DNA of 64,000 nt, taken from the NCBI GenBank assembly GCA_002633025.1, contig NMRB01000012.1, positions 566,142 to 630,141 of the forward strand. The letters run 5' to 3'. The position numbers and the translations under genes were made by a program. The DNA is from Notospermus geniculatus (Eukaryota > Nemertea > Pilidiophora > Heteronemertea > Lineidae). The notes below the pieces were generated by a model that worked only from the letters and a program-made list of their open reading frames with translations, had not been told where the DNA came from and searched no databases. Of this stretch, positions 41,876-54,979 are shown piece by piece (positions within the stretch are counted from its first letter, which is position 1; each line of letters begins with the position of its first letter).

Positions 41876-42672
41876 ATATCTGGCGATTCTAACGCCATGC
41901 ACCGTCATTGAACATTTAGCCAGGGGCGGGTCCACGATTTGGGAGAAGAGGGGGGCGCCCTGTGCTAAGAACATTGAAATTTGCGGTGAATACCAGAATT
42001 TCACGGTCGATTTTGTAGATTTGTTGGCCAAAACCGGAGGCGCGCGCCCGGGGCACCCACTCTGGACCCGCGCCTGGAAGCGGACAATTTTTACAGGGCG
42101 CTCGTACTCTTACACCGCCCATCTCCCCTCTACCACGTGTTAACAATGTAAGCGAGCATTCCCATTATAATTTCTATTCTCTACAAACCCGTATTGGTGA
42201 CAATGAATAACCTAATGATGTTGACTGGTAGCCGGAGGGTGATGCGTCCGCACAGGACGGCATCACGCTCGCAACTGAATTTGGCGCCTTTCGCCGCCCG
42301 TTCTGATTGGTCACTCGGGATATCTGGCGATTCTAACGCCATGCACCGTCATTGAACATTTAGCCAGGGGCGGGTCCACGATTTGGGAGAAGAGGGGGGC
42401 GCCCTGTGCTAGGAACATTGAAATTTGCGGTGAATACCAGAATTTTACGGTCGATTTTATATTGTTGGCCCAAACCGGAGGCATGCGCCCGGGGCATCCC
42501 CTCTGGATCCGCGTCTGGAAGCGGACAATTTTTACAGGGCGCTCGTACTCTTACACCGCCCATCTCCCCTCTACCACTTGTTAACAATGTAAGCGAGCAT
42601 TCCCATTATAATTTCTATTCTCTACAAACCCGTATTGGTGACAATGAATAACCTAATGATGTTGACTGGTGA
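41876..42672. repeat. Tandem duplication with 443-bp period
   Basis: 41876-42229 and 42318-42672 are near-identical, both starting GATATCTGGCGATTCTAACG and ending GATGTTGACTGGT. Each contains CCAGGGGCGGGTCCACGATT and its inverted partner TGGACCCGCGCCTGG, the ends of a dispersed inverted-repeat family. Confidence 0.7.
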
Positions 42673-43252
42673 CGTAAACAATACAATACTCGCCATTATG
42701 CTTCGTGGGCACAGCAGTCAGGAAAGGATTTCAATGGGCGCAAGAGCTCAGCAACCAAGTTAGCAACCAACTCGGTGATTTTTTGCCAGGACAAGTTATC
42801 TTTTTATGTCATTCATTCCGCTTGTGATTCAGGACTGTCCGACTGCCAGGCCATCCCAGTGACATATAGACCTGACGCTTCTTCTTATCCATATCCTTTT
42901 TCGTCAAATAATCTGGTGGATTTTTAACTGTCTGTCTCACAGCGAGATTTGAACAATAATCTCCGTTTCTGCCTGTTATCTCCTTTTGTACGCGATTACT
43001 CCACTAGATGGCAAGATTGGTGGATGAACAAAATAGCGGACAGAAGCATTTCCCATCGATTTCCTTCTATATTTGCTTCCCGTGTAGCCATTCAATAGCT
43101 CACGATAGGGGATTTCGATGAACAGAAAGCAGGTGGACTCCGTCGGAAGCACGGGGGAGTTGATTCATCTCATGGGAGTTCTTGCCTGGAGCAACAAGTC
43201 GGGATTGGACAATTCCAGTAAGACGGACGGCAAATTGTTGTGATTACACACA
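42673..43252. other. Region upstream of the glycosyltransferase gene
   Basis: No exon or clear promoter motif recognised. It should hold the 5' UTR and promoter of the gene starting at 43253. Confidence 0.35.
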
Positions 43253-44358
43253 ATGAAAAAACGTTTGTCTTTTCGTCTCGCTATGATGCTGAAGATTCTC
43301 AACAGGAGAAAAATGTGGGTGTTTTGTGTAGTTGGGCTTGTGTTCTTAGCAATTCACGGACTAGCCTTTGGTGGATACGCTCTTTCTTTGCAAAATAGGG
43401 GAAATCACGTCAACGTATCTCTACTCCTCCAAATGCAGCGGCGGAATGTACTGCGCACGTGGAAGAGACCGACGTCGACGAGGCAATATACGGAGATATT
43501 CAATCCAAATATCTGTGATAACTCCACAGACGTATGTTCCTTGTGTTCGTGATTAATTCAGCGCCAGGGAATATTGTTCGTAGGAACAGAATCCGTCGAA
43601 CTTGGGCTTCCATTAGGAACCATCGTGGATATGATATTCGTTACGCATTCGTCTTAGGGCTCACGGATGAGAAAACCTACGGAGCTGTGTTTAACGAAAG
43701 CAAATTCAACGAGGACATCATCCAAGCAGCAACATTCAAAGACGATTATCTCAACATGACCAGGAAGACACTCGTGGCGATGGAATGGGCTGCAAAATTC
43801 TGCTCGTCTGCTTCCTTTGTTGTCAAGTGTGACGACGATAGTTTAGTGAATCCAAAAAATCTCTTGCAATACCTTTTGCAGTTGACGGTGGAGCAGAGCT
43901 TGAACCTTTTTGCTGGTTGGCGTGAAAGAGAAGGCGCGCATAAATTTGACAAGACGTCAAAATGGCATGTGCCGTCAGAATTTTGGCCAGCAGATTTGAA
44001 ATATCCACCGTATCTCCGTGGTTACTTCTACGTGCATTCCATGCGGGCAATCAAAAAACTTTTCGCAGCATCTTTTCATATTCAGGAAGTGTATAATGTG
44101 TCACAGGATGCTCATATAGATGATGTGTATGTTGGATTGCTTGCTAAGGACGTAGGCTTGAACGTGGAGTGGTTACCGCATCTCCACCTGCATCCGCCAA
44201 AACCGGACCACTGCGACATGTGGGGGATGATGGCAACGCTTTTTAACACGAATGAGGACAAGAGATGGCACAGTTATTGGACAGCAATGGGGAACTTTGA
44301 TCCTGTCAAATACAAATGCATCGAACTACGAAAACTTTTATACAGGACGAATGCATAG
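43253..44358 (+). CDS. GT31 beta-1,3-galactosyltransferase-like protein, one frameshift
   Basis: Single-exon gene. The first frame (43253-43531) gives a basic cytoplasmic N-terminus, MKKRLSFRLAMMLKILNRRK, and a membrane anchor (MWVFCVVGLVFLAIHGLAFG), as expected for a type II Golgi enzyme. The catalytic domain continues in another frame from 43534 to the TAG at 44356. It has the GT31 signatures VINSAPGNIVRRNRIRRTW, the metal-binding KCDDDSLVNPKNL, PPYLRGYFYV and DDVYVGLLAKDVG. The frames disagree by one missing or two extra bases at about 43531-43534, next to DNSTD, where family members continue directly into FLVFV. This may be a sequencing error or a true inactivating change. If real, translation from the ATG at 43534 would give 274 residues without an anchor. 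GT31 enzymes transfer Gal or GlcNAc in beta-1,3 linkage to glycoproteins and glycolipids. Confidence 0.8.
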
Positions 44359-44378
44359 CACAAAATATTTGATGGTGC

Positions 44379-44384
44379 AATAAA
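44379..44384 (+). terminator. Polyadenylation signal AATAAA
   Basis: AATAAA lies 20 bases after the stop of the GT31 gene, supporting that the gene ends here. Confidence 0.5.
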
Positions 44385-46368
44385 TGATTTTAGTCCAGGT
44401 ATAGGGCCTATCATTATACATAGGCCAATTTTCTACAGTATTTCCATTGCCGGTGCAATTTTTTTGTTGTAATTTAGACATTACAAATGGAAGTTTCCAC
44501 TACTCCTCGCTGTGCCACACAAATGACTTTGGTATTTTACCTATATAGTTGAGCGTAACGATTTTCACGGAAAAATGGACATTTTCTGTCGATAGTCACG
44601 TGTGTGGTACTCATCATTCATTCCCCTGTGAAAGTCGTGACGTGAATCGTTCGTGTCGACCCACATCTCAGTTCATTACTCGAAGCTCGAACATCCACTT
44701 CGATGATCATGCCTCCGAACAAAAACTGAAATTTCCAACAGGTGGGTTGTCACGTCTGACACAATGACTGACAGGTGGTGTCCGTTTACGGGCTAATCAA
44801 TGGTAATTAATTACTAAAGTGCAAGTGACGACAGACGGGCACATAACGTAATGCCTCCATCGACAGAAATATCCCTAAACTCCGAATGCCATCGGTCGAC
44901 TTCGAAGAGGGCTGGAGTATGAACATTATTGACTGACCTTTGAATGTGAAAGTACAGTATAAAAGTCTATTGGAGCCATCTTGTTTGCCTGACCTTTTAG
45001 GGTTAACTAGAGAAACCCCATAACAAACACTATCTGTTTAATTCCTGCGCCCTTGATGAAGACTATTCGGGCAGCAAAAATCAATTCTTGCTGATTCGTT
45101 TTATATCTTCTAAGAGAAGAAACCGCTGATCAATACATAATTCATCGCCGTAGTTAGCATGTATCATATTCGTTGGTAAGAATGATTCAGATAAGATTTC
45201 AAGTTTGGTTTTCTTTTCCAGCATTGGATGATGAAAATCCAATCCAGTGCAATTCCTCTTCAGTATCGGACGAAAAAACGCTGTAACTGCCGTGATTGGG
45301 TCGTAATGCTCCCAGCTTTAGGCTAATGCGGTGCGACGACTGAGTTGCTGCACGTAACAGCACTGAGTTCTGTTTAGCAAACATGGCTGAGCGATTTACC
45401 TCCATGTTATGCTTGGTTTTCCAGTTTGTTTGTAATGATTTTTATTCAAATGAAAGAAATACAAAGAAAACAAACACCAGGGCTGAAGCAGAGCATTATC
45501 AGCCCTGGTTTTCCAGTGGCAAGACATCGATATAGTACACGAATAGCTTTGCCGACAACTTACAGATCATAAATATATCCTGGACTTCATATCAAATATT
45601 GTTTGGCATATAGGGCATGAAACAATAACAGACAAAGCTTCCTACCTGACTCGAACCCACGGACCCTCACATATGTAGATATGTTTGATATATAGATGTC
45701 GGAAGATGCGAGAAAATTTCTCCGACCGGGTAAAACCAAGATATTACCAAACGGCGACTGGTGACCCTATTTCAGAATAGTCTGGTGGTTGAAAACATTT
45801 TGAAGAATATTTGCTGGGAGTACGAAAAGTGGCGGTTGCTAGGCAAACGCCAGAGACGACCAACACAACATGCTGACTACACATTCTATCTTTATTTACA
45901 GAATATCGTATGAACAAATCTATTTACAGAAAAGTACTATGTTTCTGAAGCTGCCTTTAAGGGTCAGAATTCTGACGTGCCATTTCCTAAATGGACGATA
46001 AGTGAATTGAATAATATATCCAAATAACATGTGCAGACATTCACTCCAAGTGAATGCGACTCCAGCTTTCTCATATATAGCCCCTCGCATTAAAATCCTA
46101 CACTCGGACTGGAACAATGACATTCCTCCCACTATGTCCTCTTTGAGAATATTGTCAACTGCATGCAACTGTCATCGTTGTATGACCAACTAAGGCCGGA
46201 TGCATTCTTACTCAACATTATATATTCATTTCATAACGATCAGATTTGGCCGACTCATTTTGCTAATCAGTCGATTAGATAGGAAGTGACAATATGACAA
46301 TAAATACTGAATATATAAAATGACTGATGATAATATAAAATGCAATAGGCTACGTGCGACTTTCGTTA
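44385..46368. other. Intergenic; no gene recognised
   Basis: Short frames only. Around 45640-45670 the minus strand has GTGGGTTCGAGTCAGG, a box B-like motif that may belong to a tRNA-derived SINE. Otherwise nothing recognised. Confidence 0.35.
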
Positions 46369-46591
46369 TGCCCGTGTCACACTGTCCCGAAGTTGACACC
46401 CGATGGCCATACGAATTAATGGAAACTTTTGGAAATCTTACTGATAAGTGCCAGTCTGAAGAAGACCCCGATTGGGATCGAAAATTTGCAAGATTTTGGA
46501 AGTTGACTTCGGGGCCATCTTCACGAAAATTCAAAATTCCATATTCTTGTGGCCATCGGGTGTCTAATTTCGGGACAGTGTGACACGGGCA
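46369..46591. mobile_element. MITE with 45-bp inverted ends and TTA target duplication
   Basis: Ends TGCCCGTGTCACACTGTCCC are inverted repeats extending to ACACCCGATGGCCA. TTA flanks both sides (46366-46368, 46592-46594), as for PIF/Harbinger elements. No transposase frame is present. Confidence 0.75.
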
Positions 46592-46927
46592 TTAACGGTA
46601 AGTCATTTGTACACATCATCCAACACTATTACCGCACGCCAAACATTTTTTACCAATCAGATACGCGCAATCCTGCTTCACCGGGATAGTTGGTGCCACA
46701 TTGAATGACGGACAAGTGCTCAGGTTTCCGTGATTTGCTACGGGAAATCAACAGTGTCGGGCATAAAGAAACTTCGTTTCTTATTGGATCGTTATATACG
46801 AAAGAGAGGCCAGTGTCAAAAAATCTCATCGGAGAAATCTTCAGCTTAGATGAATCATAGATCTTCTTTTAGAAGACGTACGGTTGGACCGACTACCTGG
46901 GTATGCCTATATACCGACACCCAGTTA

Positions 46928-49900
46928 TCACCAACCCCAGTTCTTTGCTACCCACATGCATATGGGAGTACCATATGGGCGCCAATGTCCTTTAGGCCCA
47001 TTTCCAACCTGCTTACAAGTTTTCGACGAGGATCCAAACAGGGTGTGGTGACTATCACAACTGAACTTGGCGGTGGTTCCGAATGGATACAACTGACTTG
47101 TTCCTATCCTTCCTCGATCCAATTCCACCGAGCCGGAATCTAATGACCCTGGATGACGACAACCACCTGTAATAAAGGAAACATCTCGACAATGCAGTTG
47201 ACAACTATCGCGAATTGACTACTAAAAATGACCAACAACTTTTTGATCTGCTGCTCACACAAGCCTTGGCATTATTTTTTGCTTGCCATATAGGGATTGC
47301 CAATGAAGCTATCCGCGCTCGATTTTTTCCTTGGGATCTCATATTTCATACTGATGTGTTGTTGCCATTGATTAGTGACAAATCCCAACAACTCCTGGTA
47401 GCAAAGGGATTTTAATGTAATGTACATGTAGTTGAAACGACGTACTTGCGACGCAAACATTTTCCGGCGTTTCTGACCAATGCCCATTCGTGTTGCACGT
47501 TATATCGCCGTATTTGCTGCCGGTGTTGGTGAAGGTGTACCCCTCCAAGCAGGTGATGTAGACCCTGCTACCTACACGATGAGGATGCTCGGCGCGGCCT
47601 CGGATGTAGCCATTTCTGATCCAAGGATCCTTACATTCTGCAACCAACCGAAAAATTATGATGAAACAAACTGCTTGTTGATTTCAATTTGTTTTCTATG
47701 TAGGCTACTCCTGATCAACACACGTTAATACTGCCAGAATATGAACACGGGATTATCTCATCGATCCCGGTGCTATCTGTAGATTATAATAAATCCCACT
47801 CTTAATTGCAGATCCCCAGGGAAGCTGGAATGAATCATTAAAACACAGAACCTGGTTCTACAGGCACCATCAAATTTAGTGCGATATACGTTAGTAAACT
47901 ATTTCGCTTTCCCACTTCCCATTTCTGAAGTGCAGGCTACGACGTGAACCATCGTTTTTCACGAAGTGACGTCAGCGTTGGCGCAAGTTCCATTTTGTCC
48001 AAACAAGGCCATCGACTGCTAGATGGTCGTCAGGCCAGACAGACTGGTGAGAACCAGATGGCATGTTCAGGCTTGGACATTGCCAATATCCATCACAGCA
48101 GTGATCGAAAAACTGGATGTTGGCCAACACAAAGAAAGCGTTTGGAAATGGCCCTTTCACCCCTCAGTCTGTCCAAAAATGGCAGGCTGTCTGCCACTAC
48201 AGCTGGGGGCTTTCTCAATGGACATTTCTGTTATCAACCGTGGAAGCCTCCATTCGGTGACATCACATCCGGAAAAACGATTGAACTGGGAAAAGCTGCT
48301 CACTAACCTGTGCAACCACTAGCTAGAGGGCAATAAACGTAGGACCTCTTACCTCTGGGACGTGCCCCCCGTGAAAATCGCTTCAATTTCATTGCCTTAT
48401 GGAAAACTGTCGCAACTAAAAAGAGAGAAGCCGGCATTCAAAAGCGGAAACAACTTATTTACCAGCATTGTCAAAGTCCTAGAGGTGGATTGAGATTTTT
48501 AGAAGTGAAGTGCATTCGTGCGAGTGGTGGCTTTTCCGGCAAATGCACAATGTAATTCATTTATATTTCAAGTCAATTGAATTGATGGTAAACGAAGAAA
48601 GCGATTGCGTGGAGATGTAATGATGGCAAGTGAACCTCCACGCACCCAGTGGCAGTTTTTGGCGTTTCGTCGCGGGGAAACAGCCGTACGGTGTGAACGC
48701 GGAGAAAGTTCCCCTGGAATTAAAGTCCAGTGTGCTGTCCTAGTGGATTAAGCCTTAGGGATTATGTCGCTAACGCTGACCATAACTGTCGACAATGCAC
48801 AGGCTTTGTATTCAGCATTTCCATTCCTAGGACGTTCTCCGCAGGTACCCTACTCCCACGATTTGAACGCCGTCTTGACGGACGTGCAAGCCGTTGACGG
48901 TTGAGAGTTGGTTTCGACTCGGTATGGGTGGCTACACACCTAAACGCGATTCGTTGACGCATGCGGCAACGCATTTGTTATTTTCCGCCGCACTGCACGC
49001 AAAAAAAGGTTTTGACGCATGCGTCGCCCAATCGCATGCGAATCGCGTTAGGTGTGTCCCTACCCTAAGAGAAAGACAGTGCGTAGGCTCGTTGAAACAA
49101 GCCTAATTCTCTTTGGTAACCACTCTTTAGAGTGTACAATCCGAGATGCCCGAAAGGAATCCATTACACATCGTAAACCAATGAACCCATTAAAATCCAT
49201 CCCGGGGCTGTCAAGTTTGAAAAAAATGTGTGGCGTTGGGGTTTCATACAGAAGACATGAAAAGAATAGGATAATGGGGAGAGAAGGGGAGGATGTGAGG
49301 GGAGGGGAAGGAAATTTACCGCAGCTATCGCAGGGTGTGGCTCTACAATGGTGTACCCGATGAGAGAAAAGTTTTCAGTTCACATTCCAGATGCATAAAG
49401 GTCTGTTCCATTGACAATGCGTAGTTCCAAACGATTTCAGAATAAAGTTTGAGGTTGACATTCAAGGACGTTTTCAGATGGATAGATCAATCGCTGTATA
49501 CGGGAGAGAGGTGCTCCAACTGACAGTTCATTGAACAGAGTAGTACGGCGTTTTTCGGTTGCTCCACTTCTACAGCTAGGGTGAACCCGTCTGACCCCTG
49601 CGTTGGAGATTGTTGCAGTGTGGGAGCGATATCGGAGCTGTAGATACCACTTGTGTGCCGATATTTTGAAAGAGATTCGTACGCCATTGAGATTGATCAT
49701 GTGGCAACGTATGGTGGCTAGCAAAGGAATGTTTGGCATCCCGCCGTACCCAAGTGATATCATAAGGTGTGGGCCTACTTTTCGGGGGGGGGGGGGCGAC
49801 TGATGGTTTGCATGGGACTGAGTTGTAGTTCACTGATGAGCTTTAGATCCCCGATCATACCCTATATAGGCCTACTGATCACATGCGTGTGATTTTCTTC

Positions 49901-52900
49901 ATGCGGAAACAAACATAGTATGCGCGTATTGTTCTTATAATTCAGCAATGGCAATCTTTTGTCTTAAATTCGAGCACAGAAAAATTCGTGTCATTCACTT
50001 TCGCGTTATCCAAGAACAACGTGAGAGACTGTCTTCCCGTGCCTTTTCGATACCATATGCCCATGCAGAGTTCGCCCAAATGGTGTTAACTCTTTCTGTA
50101 GGGAGGTTTCGAAATCAAACGATAAACGTAAACGTTAACGACAACTTTATTTTTGTACCAAAAATGCAATGCAAAATCTGGTTAATGTGTAGTATGAAAA
50201 ATCACGTTGTCGTAAAAGTTTGGTTTATCGTTTGATTTCGAAACCTCCCCTGTGTTTGCACGTCAACGCTACCCAACAGGGACTTGAATCGCCCGGCCAC
50301 TTCTCCCACTGACGTACTTCTTGCGTCCGTTTACAATGAATAACCGGGGGAATCCGGCAAATGATATTCTCATTACTTCAACAATTGGCAAAAAGTAACC
50401 GAGGGACTCATTTTTAGTGTGTCATGAAAGATCAAAAAGGGTTCGGAATCAAAGCAGAAGAACGCTTTGAATCGCAAAAAGATCCAATATAGAACGGAAG
50501 AGGTAGTATGTTGAACTCTCGGAACCTTTAGAGAAGGTACTCCTGGCATCATCACCTCAGTAGAGGCTATTAAAGTAACCCAGCGGTGATCAGACGACGC
50601 TCATTTGCCATGATTACTCAGATGAATGGCCTACAGCTACTCAAACCAGTCTTTCTGTGATCTAATATCTTTGAAGGACACTGCCTTTACTAGCGTGTGA
50701 GAACGGCGGAGTATGCACTGCAAATGGGTCATGAAGGAAGCTTCGGGTGTTATTGGTAGAGTAACATGGGGAAATCCGGCCCCCTTATCACATTATCTCT
50801 CTCACACGAACTATATTACAGCTCAAAATGCATTGCACTCCTATGGTTTCACTCTATTCTGAAATTAGTTGTGAGAAGAAAATAAAGTCATGTCTCAGGG
50901 GCCGGAATTGCCTCATACGAGGGGGAAATCCGGATATCCTTGACATTCAACTGTTCTCTTTAAATGATAAACAACAATGACTCGAAGTACTTTCATCAAA
51001 AAATAGTATAGAATTCATTCAACCCTTGGAGGATTACGTCANNNNNNNNNNNNNNNNNNNNNNNNNNNNNNNNNNNNNNNNNNNNNNNNNNNNNNNNNNN
51101 NNNNNNNNNNNNNNNNNNNNNNNNNNNNNNNNNNNNNNNNNNNTATTACACCGGCCACTGTCTTGCAGGCTGTCCAATATATCGCCACATCGTCAATATA
51201 TTTTGAAGCCTTTTTGAAACTAAGATTTGATGCTTTGGAACTGATGTAGTTTCCATCGAATAACTCATAAAATAAGTCTTACGGAGACAAAAACCATGGC
51301 TAGGAGCCGGATTTGCCCATGTTACCCTTTATTCGTGTGAGGAATTCGTCTAGGATCAGGCTCTAGATAAAAATTCAGTTCTTCCCTGTCAATATCTTAC
51401 CCTGTTTATGTTTGATCCTTGTACATGATGGAATCTTCCAGGTTTGTGTTTCAGCATCGCATTGAATTTGCATTGATTTTACATTCTGAACACTCCAGGT
51501 GATAGTACCACTACCCATTCTGTGGTCAACAGGATTCGTGCATGTTGCTCTCAAATATTTGTAGCACTCTCGGCTGGGGAAGTGACTGATGTCAACATCC
51601 TTATGATAGATCGCCACCTTGTGGTGAGAATAGTTGACAGGGGCAAGACATTCTCCTGGTTGACAGACTGACGAAGGAGCACCTGAAAGTGAAAATAGAT
51701 GCGCATATTAAAGTCCCCTCATTAAAGATAAGGCAGGTTGTAAACCACCACCACGCCTCATAGTATAAAGGAACTATCATTTTCAGGAAGAGGAAATACG
51801 AAAGTTTTCACAAAAATGTGTCTTCAAGAATTCGGGTCACGGCCACTGATCCTTTCTTGACGAAAAAGGAGAGGCAAAATTCACAAGTTTTACCCAAGCT
51901 TTTGTTTTTCTAGACTCTTTACTCACTTCATTTTTGACAGAATGTGAATGTATTAAGGCCCATTGGCTAAGCATACCATATTGTTGGAAGCAACTAAGAA
52001 AACAATCGCAAGAAAAAAGTTTGTCTCAATCACGTGCTCATTATCCTTGAGTTAGTACACGAATCTTATTATAGTCTACACCAATATGACACTCATCTAC
52101 GTTGCCTGCGGCCCGTTAATTAGTTAATTACACTCGATACGCAAGATCCGGATTCATTTTTAAGAAGATGAGAAATACGTAATAAGCGCTTTGGAAGATG
52201 ACCCATATCTCATAAGCTTGTCGCGTTTGAGAAGGATGGCGCCATCCAAGCATATCAGGTCATCACTCGACTTACCGGGGACAATCTCATTGCAGTTGCT
52301 TTCAGAACAAACATTGCGCTAGGTTAAAAGTGTGTGTGTGGGGGAGGGGATTGGTCAAAATGCTTTCTTTCTTGGATTTCTTGCCTAAAACGAATCAACC
52401 GTATCTCAAAGGGTCAATGAATAATCTCAATTTTTCTGCGTATCGTTTTTATCTTAAGATAACAATCAGTCGACCTTTTCTTCGATTGGTCATTACCTTG
52501 TGGGCGTTCTGTAAACAGAGATATAAAGGAATCCAAGTTGAGATACTCGTTCTTGTCTTGTCGATTTTGATGTAAATGTCAAGTTAATTGACATTATTTC
52601 TCCCTCGTAAACTAACACGATTGAGTGCTTTACGAGTGCTTAAGGAAACAGAAGTGTGACTTGTAACAGTTCTACCTGAGATATCAGTCCATCGATTTTT
52701 TTCCACCTTTGGTTTTCATTCAATGCTTAAAACGATGTGGCGAAATATCCCTTATCGTTACCCCCGGGCCAGGTTAGTCAGTTGAGCAGCTAGTCATGTA
52801 GCTGACTGGGGAGTGCAGTGGCGCTTTGGTTGAGCGATCAGCTCGTGACCAGAGACCATGGATTCGATTCCCGGCCGAGTCGCAACTTTGTACACTCAGC

Positions 52901-54979
52901 AGGTCCAAAAGGATCAAGTGAGACAGAGTGCTAAAAGGTATTCCTTGTGTTCGTAGAACTCAGTCGTATCTCAGTAGAGAGTGACTCCAGTGGGCGAGGT
53001 CCTTCAGTGCAAACATCAAGAAATGACTGTTGATCGACAGAGGGCATATGTCCAAAGCACATGGCCAAACTCCCAATAGTCCACATTTTGTACCCAGGTT
53101 AACGCGGACATAGCAAACACGTCATTGTTTGATATGACGCTAATTAAAGCGTTGTTTTGTCCTACATACGTTGCAGTGGTAATCAAGTAACCTCATATGG
53201 AGTATTAAAGAAAACGGAGTATCGTAAAGTCATTTCCTATGCAAGAAAGTCAGTGCATCGCTCATGCTATGAGAGAATAACTTTCGTTATTCTATTGTAA
53301 AATATTATTGATGATTGGCAATTTTTAATTTTAAAAGCTGGCAGGGATATCATCCATGGGAACTAAGTTGATGGAATCTGTTACATCACCTCTATAGAAA
53401 CCGCTAGAAATCTGTCAGTATGTTTGTAAAAGTCACTGATAAGGCTGGTCTTTCATCAAGACCCCCGGTTAAGTACGTAGGACATAAATCATTGTTTTAC
53501 CCTCGAACACAAGTGTTCGGGCAAATTTCAAATTGATAATGAATCATTACAATCTAAACTTTCGATCAGAAATTATCGCTTTCACAATCGTGCTTTGATG
53601 ACAACAATGCGATCAGGTCAGTGGGCCAGATGTATGAGCTAATTAAAGGGACTAGGAAATTTTTTTCAAGCTTCGGTTATTACGGCAAAATGCTAGTCTT
53701 TCATGATAAATTCCCACCGTCAATTCACTTTTTCAATTAACTGTTAATTACTGGCACCCAGACAAATCAGTTATCACCACACCATGGAGCATTCACCACG
53801 TCACTGGGAACCTAATCAACATAATAAAGTACAAGCTCGCTCCATACAAAACATACAGCGAGAGGTTCCCAGTGACGTGGTGAATTCTCCATGGTGTGGT
53901 GATGACTGATTTGTCTGCGTGCCAGTAATTAACAGTTAATTGAAAAAGTGAATTGACGGTGGGAATTTATCATGAAAGACTAGCATTTTGTAATAACCGA
54001 AGCTTGAAATTTTTTTCCTAGTCCATTTAAAGATTGAGGCAAGTTGTAAACCACCACGACCGCTGATATGATAAAGAAAGTATCATTTTCCGGAAGAGGA
54101 AATACCAAAGTTTTCATAAAAAGGCCTCTTCAAGGGTTCTGGGAACGCCCACTGGTCCTTTCTTGACGAAAAAGGAGAGGCAAAATTCACATTTTTTGCC
54201 CGCGCTCTTCTCCTTATCGTTTCCGATACGCAACGACGTACGCGAAACAGTACGTCGACTGGAAAGACATAGATGTGCATTGTAGCCAATATGTTATTTT
54301 ATGAGGAGGATATGCATCGCAATCAGTCGTGTGGAAAAGCTGTATTGATTGCAAACTGAGGCCAAAAACCACTGCTTTCAAGCACATGTGTTGCACTGTA
54401 CACCGTTGTTGTTCGAGGCCTCAAGAAAGGCCACGTGGCTAGCAGCTTGCATTATAATTGGTTCGATTCGGAGGTGTGTCGATGTTGTGTCACAGCCGAC
54501 GATACTTATGCAGATACCATTCACTGCAGTGTGGTTTTTTGAAAGTAATAGGAATTGGTCGCTCTTCAAATGCATTAAGTCTACGAAACATCTACATGTA
54601 TATTCTAACCGAGTATTATAAGAGTTTGCATTTTAGAGAACTTCAAAGATTCTCAAGTCAAAGGTGCAAATTTGCGTTCGATCGCGGACTGAATGATGCA
54701 GCGAAAAAGGGAAGGCTAGCCCCACTGGGTTGACATCACACCTAAGGGAGTTCATTTTTAAAGTCGATGGAACAACGGAAAGGCCAATTTGACTTCTTTT
54801 ACCATTAAGAAATCAAGAAGAAACTCTTCAGCACCCTGCTTGAGAAATGCCAATTGCAGAATGCAGTGAAATCGAGAAGTAGGAAAATTTCAAAACGAGA
54901 AAAAGTTTTTACCTTGAGATTCTTGCGCCAGATAGCAGATGCAAAGAGCCAGGAGAAGATTCGTCGTGAAAGATGACAT
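46928..54979 (-). CDS. Secreted protein with three sushi (CCP) modules
   Basis: Exons 54979-54913, 51682-51401, 47637-47446 and 47166-46928 join in phase 1 throughout to 259 codons plus stop. Exon 1 is a signal peptide (MSSFTTNLLLALCICYLAQE). Exon 2 holds a first, atypical sushi-like module with extra cysteines (CQPGECLAPVNYS to WKIPSC). Exon 3 is a standard module (CKDPWIRNGYIRG, VYITCLEGYTF, ITCNTNGHWS, ENVC). Exon 4 is a third (CRHPGSLDSGSVEL, AKFSCDSHH, KTCKQVGNGPKGHW, GTPIC), followed after ten residues by TGA. One module per phase-1 exon is the usual sushi-gene design. Such proteins act outside the cell in binding or complement-like recognition. An acceptor at 47148 is possible but would drop the first Cys of module 3. 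The gap at 51042-51143 lies in intron 2, so a missed exon there cannot be excluded. Confidence 0.75.
47993..48063. mobile_element. Short relative of the 7216-7541 element
   Basis: TTTTGTCCAAACAAGGCCAT and ACTGGTGAGAACCAGATGG match both ends of the hAT-like element at 7216-7541 with most of the interior missing. It lies just beyond the 47.4-kb sushi exon 3 acceptor, in intron 2 of the sushi gene. Confidence 0.55.
48925..49065. mobile_element. Inverted-repeat element (MITE)
   Basis: Ends GGGTGGCTACACACCTAAAC and (other strand) GGGTAGGGACACACCTAACG, both running on into GCGATTCG, are inverted repeats of about 28 bp. The interior has repeated GACGCATGCG motifs. It lies in an intron of the sushi gene. 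Confidence 0.65.
50101..50249. mobile_element. 149-bp palindromic element, copy 1
   Basis: GGGAGGTTTCGAAATCAAAC at the left matches the complement of the right end. The arms continue through GATAAACGTAAACGTTAACG. A second full copy is at 56581-56729 and a 40-bp end fragment at 21408-21447. Confidence 0.75.
51042..51143. other. Assembly gap (Ns)
   Basis: A run of 102 Ns inside intron 2 of the sushi gene. Confidence 0.99.
51722..51905. repeat. Diverged direct repeat in the sushi-gene intron
   Basis: Matches 54028-54200 with many differences (shared GTTGTAAACCACCAC, AGAGGAAATAC, CCTTTCTTGACGAAAAAGGA). The pair lies on either side of the foldback at 53648-54024. No gene content. Confidence 0.6.
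52815..52895 (+). mobile_element. tRNA-derived SINE-like sequence
   Basis: TTTGGTTGAGCGATCAG (box A-like) and GGATTCGATTCCC (box B) are spaced as in a tRNA. The flanks do not form an acceptor stem, so a SINE head is more likely than a tRNA gene. Confidence 0.4.
53648..54024. mobile_element. 377-bp foldback element with arms of about 165 bp
   Basis: The arms start GGGACTAGGAAA and end TTTCCTAGTCC and mirror each other over CACTTTTTCAATTAACTGTT and CACCACACCATGGAG. The loop is about 50 bp. Flanks ATTAAAG and ATTTAAAG could be a target duplication. It lies in intron 1 of the sushi gene. Confidence 0.75.

Noticed and set aside
47148-47148. Acceptor at 47148 for the last sushi exon
   Set aside because: The acceptor at 47167-47168 keeps phase and adds the missing first cysteine of the module, so it is preferred.
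49437-49833. Overlapping minus frames of 66-108 codons in the sushi-gene intron
   Set aside because: Three frames are open together, none shows sushi cysteines or any known domain, and the flanking sushi exons already join in phase without them.
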